A DNA stretch of 10,620 nucleotides from Leucobacter sp. (lineage in GTDB: Bacteria > Actinomycetota > Actinomycetes > Actinomycetales > Microbacteriaceae): NCBI GenBank assembly GCA_031178565.1, contig JAPSIU010000072.1, forward strand, positions 1-10,620, in the 5' to 3' direction. The translations under genes and the position numbers were made by a program. How positions within the stretch are numbered: position 1 is the stretch's first letter; each line of letters begins with the position of its first letter. Of the stretch, positions 6,215-10,620 are shown in pieces. Below the pieces are notes generated by a model, which worked only from the letters and a program-made list of their open reading frames with translations, made no database searches and was not told where the DNA came from.

Positions 6215-6523
6215 TCACGACTCACCGCCCTGCTGCTTCGCGACGTGAGCGATCCGACGCTCCTCCTCGCAATCCGGGCACGGGCACGGCAGCGACTGGA
6301 TGACGCGCATGATCGCCTGCCCCGCGGGAGAATCGACCGGGATCGCCGCGCCACGTGCTCCGCCGAGCGAACTGGCGAGGACCTCGTCCGCGAGACCCGC
6401 GACCTCCACCGCCGTCCGCTCGATCTCGCGAGCCGCACGCAGCCTCCGGGTGCCGAGGCCGAGCATCACGCCTCCGGAGAGCGCCAGCAGCGCCCCCGAG
6501 ACGATCGAGATAATGAGTTCCAT
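6215..6523 (-). CDS. Single-span membrane protein with a CPCPDC cysteine cluster
   Basis: The product has 102 residues. The ATG at 6521-6523 is chosen because an AAGGAA lies seven bases upstream; a GTG at 6551-6553 would add ten residues but has no ribosome site. Residues 2-24 are a hydrophobic glycine-rich helix, followed by basic T-R-R-L-R, so the rest probably faces the cytosol. A helical stretch (28-52) leads to a linker and then L-P-C-P-C-P-D-C-E-E-E-R-R (C80, C82, C85), which could bind zinc or an iron-sulfur centre together with H93. It is the first gene after the hairpin-bearing gap and appears coupled to the next membrane protein. Function is unknown; a membrane-anchored adaptor is one reading. 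Confidence 0.68.
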   Translation of the reverse strand: MELIISIVSGALLALSGGVMLGLGTRRLRAAREIERTAVEVAGLADEVLASSLGGARGAAIPVDSPAGQAIMRVIQSLPCPCPDCEEERRIAHVAKQQGGES

Positions 6524-6561
6524 GAGGGTTTCCTTCCGGGAAATTGGGTGCACTGAGGGGA

Positions 6562-6584
6562 GCTCTGGTCAGATCGACCAGAGC
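6562..6584. promoter_or_regulatory. Perfect 9-bp inverted repeat in the early-operon gap
   Basis: GCTCTGGTC (6562-6570) and GACCAGAGC (6576-6584) are separated by five bases. This is the only gap of note in the leftward operon (6524-6604, between the excisionase-like gene and the membrane-protein gene). The RNA would form a strong hairpin about 20 bases before the run-up to the next ribosome site. There is no T-run after it on the transcribed strand, so it is not a canonical intrinsic terminator. A dyad operator, an attenuator or an antitermination (nut-like) element are the options. Apart from this the gap shows only the ribosome site of the next gene. Confidence 0.6.
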
Positions 6585-6604
6585 GAGAACGCGAGGACGT
6601 GTGG

Positions 6605-6847
6605 TTAGCTCGCGGTTCGCCGACTCGAGCGGTATGCGTCGAGACTCACGGCATGAGCGGGGAGTTGATGCTTGCAGGGCTCATTCGCGGCCCACTTCTT
6701 CACGCAGCCGGGACGCATCTTCCACGTGCCACCTTTGCCGCGCTGCTTGCCGTGCAGCTCGCCGGAGCGGAGTGCGCGACGCACCGTCTCGGGATGACAG
6801 CCCGCGATGATGGCAGCGGCCGGGACTGCCACAGCTGCGGCACTCAC
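6605..6847 (-). CDS. Excisionase-like / MerR-type helix-turn-helix DNA-binding protein
   Basis: The product has 80 residues from the GTG at 6845-6847, overlapping the Cro-like stop as GTGA. Residues about 8-52 resemble the winged-helix of small excisionase-family proteins: an opening V-P-A-A-A-I-I-A-G, then C-H-P-E-T-V-R-R-A-L-R-S-G-E-L (recognition helix and turn), then a basic wing K-Q-R-G-K-G-G-T-W-K-M-R-P, and the final V-K-K-W helix. Such proteins bend DNA to direct the integrase toward excision, or act as small transcription regulators. Its position as second gene of the early operon, opposite the integrase, fits an excisionase made on induction. The tail (60-80) is basic and unstructured. 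Directionality-factor function is inferred, not shown. Confidence 0.65.
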   Translation of the reverse strand: MSAAAVAVPAAAIIAGCHPETVRRALRSGELHGKQRGKGGTWKMRPGCVKKWAANEPCKHQLPAHAVSLDAYRSSRRTAS

Positions 6848-7104
6848 GACGCAACCGCCTCGCGACTGGATTCGCTGGTGAGGGAGGCCACCTGCACGAC
6901 GTCGAACGCCTCTCCGAGACCGAGTCCGAAGGCTTCGACTACTCCGGCCATGAACGCCGCCGACGGCGTGGCCCCTCGGTCGATCCGACGGAGAGTAACG
7001 CGGTCAACGCCGATCATTCGAGCCTGCACTTCCTCAGTTGGGATGTGACGGGACTCGCGGAGGCGCTTCAGTAGCCCCTCCTTGATCCGAATTGTTGCCG
7101 CCAT
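6844..7104 (-). CDS. Cro-like XRE-family helix-turn-helix regulator
   Basis: The product has 86 residues, starting at ATG 7102-7104 with a strong ribosome site (GGAAGGAG, five bases upstream). Residues 20-45 form the helix-turn-helix: I-P-T-E-E-V-Q-A-R-M-I-G-V (helix and turn), then D-R-V-T-L-R-R-I-D-R-G (recognition helix and the conserved R-x-x-x-G end). Residues 48-72 give the closing helices of the five-helix XRE fold. It is the first gene of the leftward operon and is divergent from the immunity repressor, which is the usual place for a Cro-like switch partner that shuts off repressor synthesis in lytic growth. Two TGATGCA heptamers lie 15-42 bases upstream of its start, where a promoter for this operon should be. 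Confidence 0.8.
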   Translation of the reverse strand: MAATIRIKEGLLKRLRESRHIPTEEVQARMIGVDRVTLRRIDRGATPSAAFMAGVVEAFGLGLGEAFDVVQVASLTSESSREAVAS

Positions 7105-7118
7105 GACCGCTCCTTCCG

Positions 7119-7125
7119 TGATGCA
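7119..7125 (+). promoter_or_regulatory. Putative operator half-site TGATGCA (copy 1)
   Basis: This heptamer lies 14 bases upstream of the Cro-like ATG, close to its ribosome site. It is identical to the copies at 7140-7146 and 7246-7252 and to the reverse complement at 7257-7263, and is exactly 21 bp (two helical turns) from copy 2. Repetition in the divergent control region suggests repressor or Cro binding. A bound protein here could block early transcript elongation or initiation. Confidence 0.55.
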
Positions 7126-7139
7126 TGTTCGCCTTATTG

Positions 7140-7146
7140 TGATGCA
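7140..7146 (+). promoter_or_regulatory. Putative operator half-site TGATGCA (copy 2)
   Basis: This is identical to copy 1, in the same orientation, 21 bp away. It overlaps a weak candidate leftward -10 hexamer (CACAAT on the minus strand, 7136-7141), so a protein bound here could occlude the early promoter. The hexamer match is poor and the promoter is not established. Confidence 0.5.
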
Positions 7147-7238
7147 AGTCTGCCACAGAATCGACGAGATGTGTGGAGAAAGTGCCTAAGAACTACATCC
7201 ATGTAATGCGCATCCGCGTAATTCCGCGGCAGAGTGGC

Positions 7239-7267
7239 TTGCAAATGATGCAAAGATGCATCATGAT
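7239..7267 (+). promoter_or_regulatory. Candidate promoter of the immunity repressor
   Basis: TTGCAA (7239-7244) and CATGAT (7262-7267) are separated by 17 bp, each matching four of six consensus positions. The expected transcription start, six to seven bases after the -10, falls at about 7274, which is the GTG proposed as the repressor start, making the message leaderless. The operator palindrome fills the spacer. The rest of 7105-7273 shows only the operator copies and the Cro ribosome site. Confidence 0.4.
7245..7264. promoter_or_regulatory. Putative palindromic operator (two TGATGCA half-sites)
   Basis: ATGATGCA (7245-7252) and TGCATCAT (7257-7264) are perfect 8-bp inverted arms separated by AAGA. 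Both arms contain the heptamer found twice near the Cro-like start. The dyad lies between a possible -35 and -10 of the rightward repressor promoter, so it could serve as an autoregulatory operator for the repressor or a target of Cro. The palindrome is seen directly; the binding protein is inferred. Confidence 0.65.
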
Positions 7268-7273
7268 TGTCGT

Positions 7274-7753
7274 GTGAACACAGACGCCACAGACCTACTT
7301 CTTGCCGTAACTGGAGAGCGCAGCGTACGTGCGATTGCCCTTCGCTCCGGATTCGACCCGAGCACTCTCACACGGCAAGTGAAAGCTGGGATCAAGGCTG
7401 AAACCGTCATCGATGTGGCAAGGGCTTATGGGCTCCCTACTGTCGCCGCCCTGGTGCGCTTTGGGTTTCTGACCGAGGCTGAAGCGAATGAAGCCGCCGG
7501 CGATGCTGGACTTTCATCGGCAACAGATGAACAACTCGCACAAGAGATCCTCGATCGGGTTCGCAACCAAAACGCGAGCGATGCCTTGACAGGCCCGATC
7601 GGATTTCAGAATGTCAGTGGCGAATCTCAGAATGAGCTTCCTCACATAGGTGAGGTTGACCTCGACGAGCTCCGTCAGCGCGGCGTAGCTCTCGCCGCAG
7701 ATGAGCGCGACGGTATCGAGGCCGAGCAAGAACAGTCCCAAGAACTGCCGTAG
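7274..7753 (+). CDS. Immunity repressor (small HTH protein, actinophage type)
   Basis: The product has 159 residues from GTG 7274. An ATG at 7256 would add six residues, but it lies inside the operator palindrome and, like the GTG, has no ribosome site. The GTG coincides with the predicted transcription start of a leaderless message. Residues 14-38 form the helix-turn-helix: G-E-R-S-V-R-A-I-A-L-R-S-G-F (helix and turn), then D-P-S-T-L-T-R-Q-V-K (recognition helix). The next 30 residues complete the domain (V-I-D-V-A-R-A-Y-G). The C-terminal half is acidic, glutamine-rich and probably flexible. No S24/LexA peptidase domain is present, so RecA-driven self-cleavage is not expected; the ImmA-type protease encoded eight bases downstream is the likely antagonist. 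It should silence the leftward early operon and regulate itself through the TGATGCA sites. Confidence 0.82.
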   Translation: MNTDATDLLLAVTGERSVRAIALRSGFDPSTLTRQVKAGIKAETVIDVARAYGLPTVAALVRFGFLTEAEANEAAGDAGLSSATDEQLAQEILDRVRNQNASDALTGPIGFQNVSGESQNELPHIGEVDLDELRQRGVALAADERDGIEAEQEQSQELP

Positions 7754-7761
7754 GAGGCATC

Positions 7762-8241
7762 ATGCAACGAGTGATCGAGGAAGCGCAGCGCCAAGGCGTA
7801 AGAATGGCGTACGCAGCTCTCCCGCCGCCCCAACGAGCAGCGTTTCTCGCTGATCAAGAGCTGATCCTCGTGAGTGACAGGCTCGACCTGATTCAGGCCG
7901 CCGAATCCGGCGCCCACGAACTGGGGCACTGCTACTACGGCGACCGCTGCAGTACCCGTGAGGCGGAGGAGCGCGCATGGATCTATGCCGCGAAGATCCT
8001 CATCAAGCTCGAACCGTATATGCGCGCCGAACTCGAGGACCCTCACCCGCTCATGATTGCGCACCGCCTTCGCACGACACGGCGGATGGTCGAGCTGTAC
8101 CAGCAGCATCACCTGCATGACCAAGCGCTCGCCGCGCCCCGCGACATCTTCGGAGAATTCGACGACGAGGACTACTTCGAAGATGCGATGCCGCATAGCC
8201 TCAGGTCCGAGCCGCGATTCCGCTGCGGATTCGTCGCCTGA
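7762..8241 (+). CDS. ImmA/IrrE-family metallo-endopeptidase
   Basis: The product has 159 residues. ATG 7762 is preceded by AGGAGG four to five bases upstream, eight bases after the repressor stop. The zinc site is H-E-L-G-H at 52-56, preceded by E-S-G-A, with a downstream glutamate (E69 or E70 in E-A-E-E-R-A-W) as third ligand, as in the ImmA family, where E-x-x-A-x-x-x-A-A-x-x-L follows the motif (here A72 to L80). ImmA proteins cleave the cognate ImmR-type repressor to induce a mobile element, as in ICEBs1. The operon with a peptidase-free repressor supports this role. The C-terminal 50 residues are acidic (E-F-D-D-E-D-Y-F-E-D) and may control access to the repressor. What activates it is not visible. 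Confidence 0.88.
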   Translation: MQRVIEEAQRQGVRMAYAALPPPQRAAFLADQELILVSDRLDLIQAAESGAHELGHCYYGDRCSTREAEERAWIYAAKILIKLEPYMRAELEDPHPLMIAHRLRTTRRMVELYQQHHLHDQALAAPRDIFGEFDDEDYFEDAMPHSLRSEPRFRCGFVA

Positions 8242-8261
8242 ACTCAACAGGAGATCCCAAG

Positions 8262-8822
8262 ATGACCACCAATCCGAGACCCAATCCTGACATGCGCCGC
8301 AGCGTGAAGGCCACGACAACCTACTACATCGCCGTCGCAGCACTCCTCGTAGGCGCAGCAATTGGCGCGGTCGTGGTGACACTATCGACCTCACCACAGT
8401 TGGACGATGCGCGCAGCGATAACCAGCGGCTACGAGCGCAGGTCAATGAAGCCGAAGAGAGGGCCGAGGCCGCTGAAGCAGATCGGCGCACCGCCCAGAC
8501 ACTCATCGACGAGCAGTCTGAGGAACTGGATCAACGCGCCACAGGTCTCGACGAGCGCGAGGCGAAGATCGCGACGGCGGAGCAGCAGCAAGCAGCAAAT
8601 CAGATGACCGGAGGCATGCACACGGTCGGAATGACGGTCCTCGCCGGCACCTACACGACCAACGTCACATCAGGCATGTGCTACTACGCCTGGAAGTCCG
8701 GCACAGGCGCGGACGCAGAGATCGTCGATAACAACATCGTCGAATCAGGCCCCGCCACCGTCACCCTCGAAGATGGCCAGATCTTCGAAACCACCGGCTG
8801 CGGTACCTGGACCAAGCAGTAG
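8262..8822 (+). CDS. Membrane-anchored coiled-coil protein with extracellular C-terminal domain
   Basis: The product has 186 residues with ATG 8262 and CAGGAG about eight bases upstream. A short basic N-terminus (R-R-S-V-K) precedes one hydrophobic helix (about 21-41), giving an N-in, C-out single-pass protein. Residues about 46-112 are a charged coiled coil, rich in A, E, R and Q. The C-terminal domain (119-186) reads V-L-A-G-T-Y-T-T, then G-M-C-Y-Y-A-W, later I-V-D-N-N-I-V-E-S-G-P and T-G-C-G-T-W-T. Its two cysteines (C140, C180) could form a disulfide. This P/A-G-T-Y...C-Y-W...C-G-x-W pattern recurs in exported actinobacterial proteins of unknown function. Lying between repressor and integrase, it is probably expressed in the lysogen, making it a candidate lysogenic-conversion or superinfection-exclusion factor; that role is inference. 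Confidence 0.78.
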   Translation: MTTNPRPNPDMRRSVKATTTYYIAVAALLVGAAIGAVVVTLSTSPQLDDARSDNQRLRAQVNEAEERAEAAEADRRTAQTLIDEQSEELDQRATGLDEREAKIATAEQQQAANQMTGGMHTVGMTVLAGTYTTNVTSGMCYYAWKSGTGADAEIVDNNIVESGPATVTLEDGQIFETTGCGTWTKQ

Positions 8823-8893
8823 CAGCCAAGCGATCAGCACGGCTCACACCTGGGCCGGGCTGCCGCATACCCGAAAACAGGAAGGACACGATC

Positions 8894-10039
8894 ATGGCAT
8901 GGGCTGAAACCCTACCCTCCGGCCGCTACCGCGCCGGCTACCGAATCCCAGGAGGTGAGAAGCGGTACCTTGACGGCACCTTCACCCACAAGGCCGAAGC
9001 TGAACGTCTCGCAGGCCAAGCAGAAGCCGAGAGCAGGAAGCTCGGCTGGCGCGACCCACGTTCCGCGGAACGCACATGGGGAGAATGGTGCGAAGAATGG
9101 ATGCGTGGACGCTACGTCGAGAAGAGCACCATGCGCCGCGACGAGTCCCGCATCAACTCACGGATCCGCCCAAAGTGGGGCGACACCCCACTCGTCGACA
9201 TCACCCGGCACGAGGTGAAAGCATGGGCCGTCGAACTCAAGAACGACGGCCTCGCCCCGCAGAGCGTGAAGCGCGCGATCGCTCTCTTCGCGACCTCGCT
9301 CAGTGCCGCAGTTGACGCCGAGGTGCTCGCTGCGAACCCCGCCGCGCGGTTGAAGCTCAACATTCCGGTGAACCTCAACGAGCGGGTGCTCTCGAGGAAG
9401 GAGCAGCGCAAGCTCTTCGCTGCACTCGAAACGGATCAGGATCGCGCGCTCGTCGCAGTCCTCCTCGGCACCGGTGCCCGCTGGGGTGAAGCAGTCGCCC
9501 TCGCCGCCGGACACTTCAAGATCAAGCGGGGCACCGTGCGGTTCCGGCGAGCCTGGGACGCGCAGAACGGCGAGCGCATCGAGTACACGAAGGGGAAGAA
9601 GCGCCGTTCCGTGCCGCTCGCGCCGTGGCTCATCGAGATTATCAAGCCGGTCTTGCGATCGGCGCCGGAGGGATATCTCTTCGCCACCGATGCGGGGACG
9701 CCGGTCGATTACTCGAACTGGCACAAGCGGAGCTGGACGCCTGCTCTCCTGTCCGCTGGGATCGGAGAGAACACCGATGGCAAGGCGACGATTCATACCC
9801 TTCGCCATACCTACGCGACGGAGCAGCTCGACGCGGGCCTCTCGATCTCGGAGATAGCGGACCTCCTGGGGCACGCCTCGATGAGTACGACAGAGCGGTA
9901 TGCACACCGCCGTTCAAAGGTCCGGGCCGAGGCTGCGACAGCGGTGAGCGATCCTCGCAGCAAGCCGAAGAAGCAGGCCAAGCCGAGGCGCGCAGAGGCG
10001 CTCCCCGGTAATGTGATCGCGTTCCCCACGGCGGGCTAG
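8894..10039 (+). CDS. int: Phage integrase, tyrosine recombinase
   Basis: The product has 381 residues with ATG 8894 and AGGAAGG eight bases upstream. It has the three-part layout of lambda-type integrases: an N-terminal arm-binding domain (about 1-58, opening with G-R-Y-R-A-G-Y-R and G-x-K-R), a SAM-like core-binding domain (about 61-155, T-W-G-E-W-C-E-E-W...L-A-P-Q-S-V-K-R), and a catalytic domain (about 165-345). The catalytic set is complete: R196 (G-A-R-W-G-E-A), lysine of the K-G-K-K-R-R hairpin (233-236), H301 and R304 (H-T-L-R-H), H327 (L-L-G-H-A-S-M) and nucleophile Y336 (E-R-Y-A-H). A basic tail follows. It integrates the phage at the tRNA-Arg gene 130 bases downstream, with excision probably directed by the excisionase-like protein. 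The 70-base gap before it holds only the ribosome site. Confidence 0.96.
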   Translation: MAWAETLPSGRYRAGYRIPGGEKRYLDGTFTHKAEAERLAGQAEAESRKLGWRDPRSAERTWGEWCEEWMRGRYVEKSTMRRDESRINSRIRPKWGDTPLVDITRHEVKAWAVELKNDGLAPQSVKRAIALFATSLSAAVDAEVLAANPAARLKLNIPVNLNERVLSRKEQRKLFAALETDQDRALVAVLLGTGARWGEAVALAAGHFKIKRGTVRFRRAWDAQNGERIEYTKGKKRRSVPLAPWLIEIIKPVLRSAPEGYLFATDAGTPVDYSNWHKRSWTPALLSAGIGENTDGKATIHTLRHTYATEQLDAGLSISEIADLLGHASMSTTERYAHRRSKVRAEAATAVSDPRSKPKKQAKPRRAEALPGNVIAFPTAG

Positions 10040-10079
10040 AAACGCGCCCGCCCCACGCCTGCCCCACGCTGACCCACGG
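10024..10079 (+). repeat. Phased direct repeats, putative integrase arm-type sites
   Basis: GCCCCACGC occurs at 10050-10058 and again at 10061-10069, followed by a related CCCACG at 10073-10078 and preceded by CCCCACG at 10024-10030, inside the last codons of the integrase gene. The three clustered copies are about 11 and 10 bp apart, one helical turn, so they lie on one face of the DNA. Short repeats between int and the tRNA are the usual arm-type binding sites of lambda-type integrases. Binding is inferred from position and pattern only. Confidence 0.55.
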
Positions 10080-10119
10080 TAATTTTCGCGCACAGGGTCA
10101 AGGCGAGGATTCGGGAAAC

Positions 10120-10160
10120 AAAAAACGGGGCTGACCAGATATTTCTATCGATCAACCCCG
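10120..10160 (-). terminator. Intrinsic terminator downstream of tRNA-Arg
   Basis: Read on the minus strand, CGGGGTTGA (10160-10152) pairs with TCAGCCCCG (10134-10126) in a nine-pair stem with one G-U wobble and a 17-base loop, followed directly by six T (10125-10120). It lies 12 bases beyond the tRNA 3' end and should end the tRNA transcript. On the plus strand there is no T-run, so it is not an int terminator. If crossover occurred inside the tRNA, this terminator is on phage DNA. Confidence 0.75.
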
Positions 10161-10171
10161 CCGTGTCACAG

Positions 10172-10244
10172 TGCCCCCGGAGGGATTCGAACCCCCGACC
10201 TACGGTACCGGAAACCGGCGCTCTATCCCCTGAGCTACGGAGGC
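10172..10244 (-). tRNA. tRNA-Arg (anticodon CCG), prophage attachment target
   Basis: A 73-base cloverleaf is read on the minus strand from 10244. The acceptor is GCCTCCG with CGGGGGC and discriminator A, the D-arm is GCTC/GAGC, the anticodon loop is TTCCGGT with CCG at positions 34-36, the variable loop is five bases, and the T-arm is GGGGG-TTCGAAT-CCCTC. CCA is not encoded. It reads CGG codons. Position 27 (C) faces 43 (T), an unpaired top of the anticodon stem, and 4-69 and 50-64 are wobble pairs. The 3' end faces the integrase and the phased repeats, so it is the likely attB/att core, with its 3' part rebuilt by phage sequence. Confidence 0.95.
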
Positions 10245-10376
10245 GAGCAAAGCGACTCGACCAGCCTAGCGCACTTCAGGCACCGTCCTGTCACTCCGGT
10301 CTCATGCGAGCCGTGGTCACCGGAGCGCGAGCGGCCGCGCGCCTCCCGAGCGGACGAACGGGGGAGCGCCGCCGAG

Positions 10377-10382
10377 TAGACT
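10377..10382 (+). promoter_or_regulatory. Candidate -10 element of argS (TAGACT), leaderless start
   Basis: TAGACT lies eight bases before the argS GTG, so transcription would start at or within a base or two of the start codon. This arrangement is common in actinobacteria. No convincing -35 is seen at the right distance. The rest of 10245-10390, between the tRNA and argS, is GC-rich and shows no gene. Confidence 0.5.
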
Positions 10383-10390
10383 TGACCCTC

Positions 10391-10620
10391 GTGACGCCAC
10401 AAGAACTCGCTACTGCACTCGCCCGGATCCTGAACGACCTCATCGCCGCCCGCGGCGACGATTCCGCGGGAGTCGTCGCATCGGAGCAGGATACCCAGGT
10501 GGAGCGGCCGAAGAACCGCGAGCACGGCGACTGGGCCTCCAACGCCGCGATGAAGTTCGCGAAGCGGCTCGGCGTGAACCCGCGCGAGCTCGCGACCGAG
10601 ATCGCGGCCCGGGTCGGCGA
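10391..10620 (+). CDS. argS: Arginine-tRNA ligase (arginyl-tRNA synthetase), partial N-terminus
   Basis: The frame opens at GTG 10391 and runs off the right edge, leaving 76 residues. It shows the N-terminal Add-1 domain of class I ArgRS, which contacts the D-loop of tRNA-Arg. After the helical start (M-T-P-Q-E-L-A-T-A-L-A), the hallmark V-E-R-P-K-N-R-E-H-G-D-W-A-S-N-A-A-M lies at about residues 37-54, followed by A-K-R-L-G-V-N-P-R-E-L-A. This cytosolic housekeeping enzyme charges tRNA-Arg with arginine using ATP. No ribosome site precedes the GTG, fitting a leaderless message. It marks intact host chromosome directly beside the prophage; the neighbouring tRNA-Arg is one of its substrates. 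The catalytic HIGH-type motif lies beyond the window. Confidence 0.93.
   Translation, partial: MTPQELATALARILNDLIAARGDDSAGVVASEQDTQVERPKNREHGDWASNAAMKFAKRLGVNPRELATEIAARVG

Larger units (their letters stand above)
1..10243. mobile_element. Prophage, left-hand part (early operon, immunity region, integrase), ending in tRNA-Arg
   Basis: Phage early genes, an immunity switch, a tyrosine integrase and phased repeats abut a tRNA-Arg gene, and a host housekeeping gene (argS) follows directly. The prophage continues beyond position 1, because DnaB is cut there and no structural or lysis genes are in view. The exact junction cannot be placed. Tyrosine integrases of this type normally cross over inside the tRNA and rebuild its 3' part from phage DNA, so the boundary should lie somewhere in 10172-10243. 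Assigning the left genes and the integrase to one element rests on the coherent operon and divergent-switch layout. Confidence 0.9.

Noticed and set aside
7675..8397. A 240-codon minus-strand open frame
   Set aside because: It is antisense to the repressor end, ImmA and the start of the membrane protein, which all have clear motifs and ribosome sites. It is a shadow.
9158..9907. A 249-codon minus-strand open frame
   Set aside because: It lies opposite the integrase, whose full catalytic set is intact; composition is that of a GC-rich shadow.
7274..10039. Integration-dependent immunity (attP inside the repressor gene, tag-controlled repressor)
   Set aside because: The attachment target is the tRNA downstream of int, the repressor frame is complete, and its end (S-Q-E-L-P) is not an ssrA-like tag.
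10126..10160. Hairpin read as a terminator of the integrase gene
   Set aside because: On the plus strand the stem is followed by CCGTG, not T residues; the T-run exists only in the tRNA direction.

Overview
The window is the left-hand part of an integrated temperate phage (prophage) plus a short piece of host chromosome. The host is a high-GC Gram-positive actinobacterium. Evidence is the GC content of roughly two thirds, frequent GTG starts, a leaderless-looking argS start behind a TAGACT hexamer, and actinophage-like gene content. Family Microbacteriaceae (Microbacterium/Leucobacter type) is my best guess from overall resemblance, not proof. The junction is at a tRNA-Arg(CCG) gene directly upstream of argS, a classic tyrosine-integrase target.

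Layout. Positions 1-7104 are a leftward (minus-strand) early lytic operon. Reading in the direction of transcription it encodes: an XRE-type Cro-like regulator; an excisionase-like HTH protein; a non-coding gap with a perfect 9-bp hairpin; two small membrane proteins; a RuvC-like resolvase; a conserved 108-aa protein; a pentapeptide-repeat protein; a YqaJ-type exonuclease and a Bet/RecT annealing protein; a helical protein; a 60-aa protein; an HNH nuclease; a winged-helix replication initiator; a G39P-like putative helicase loader; and a DnaB-type helicase cut by the window edge. Almost every junction is a 1-17 nt stop/start overlap (ATGA, GTGA, TGATG), so the operon should be translationally coupled.

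Positions 7105-7273 are the divergent immunity switch, with four copies of the heptamer TGATGCA, two of which form an 8-bp-arm palindrome inside a candidate repressor promoter. Rightward (plus strand) follow the lysogeny genes: a small HTH immunity repressor, an ImmA/IrrE metallopeptidase (HELGH), a membrane-anchored coiled-coil protein with an extracellular disulfide-like domain, and the tyrosine integrase. Next come phased direct repeats (putative arm-type integrase sites), a terminator for the tRNA, tRNA-Arg on the minus strand, and the start of host argS on the plus strand.

How it fits together. The repressor/ImmA pair probably holds the early operon silent through the TGATGCA operators. 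The repressor has no LexA-type peptidase domain, so cleavage by ImmA is the likely induction route. When released, the early operon supplies recombination (Exo/Bet/RuvC-like) and replication (initiator, loader, helicase).

The most interesting unannotated signal is inside the initiator gene. Three direct repeats of GTGCCGGAA(ACCC) lie next to an AT-rich tract carrying two TATCTATCTCT repeats, all within the codons of the inter-domain linker. This is the same architecture as the phage lambda origin inside gene O, and it is a candidate prophage replication origin.
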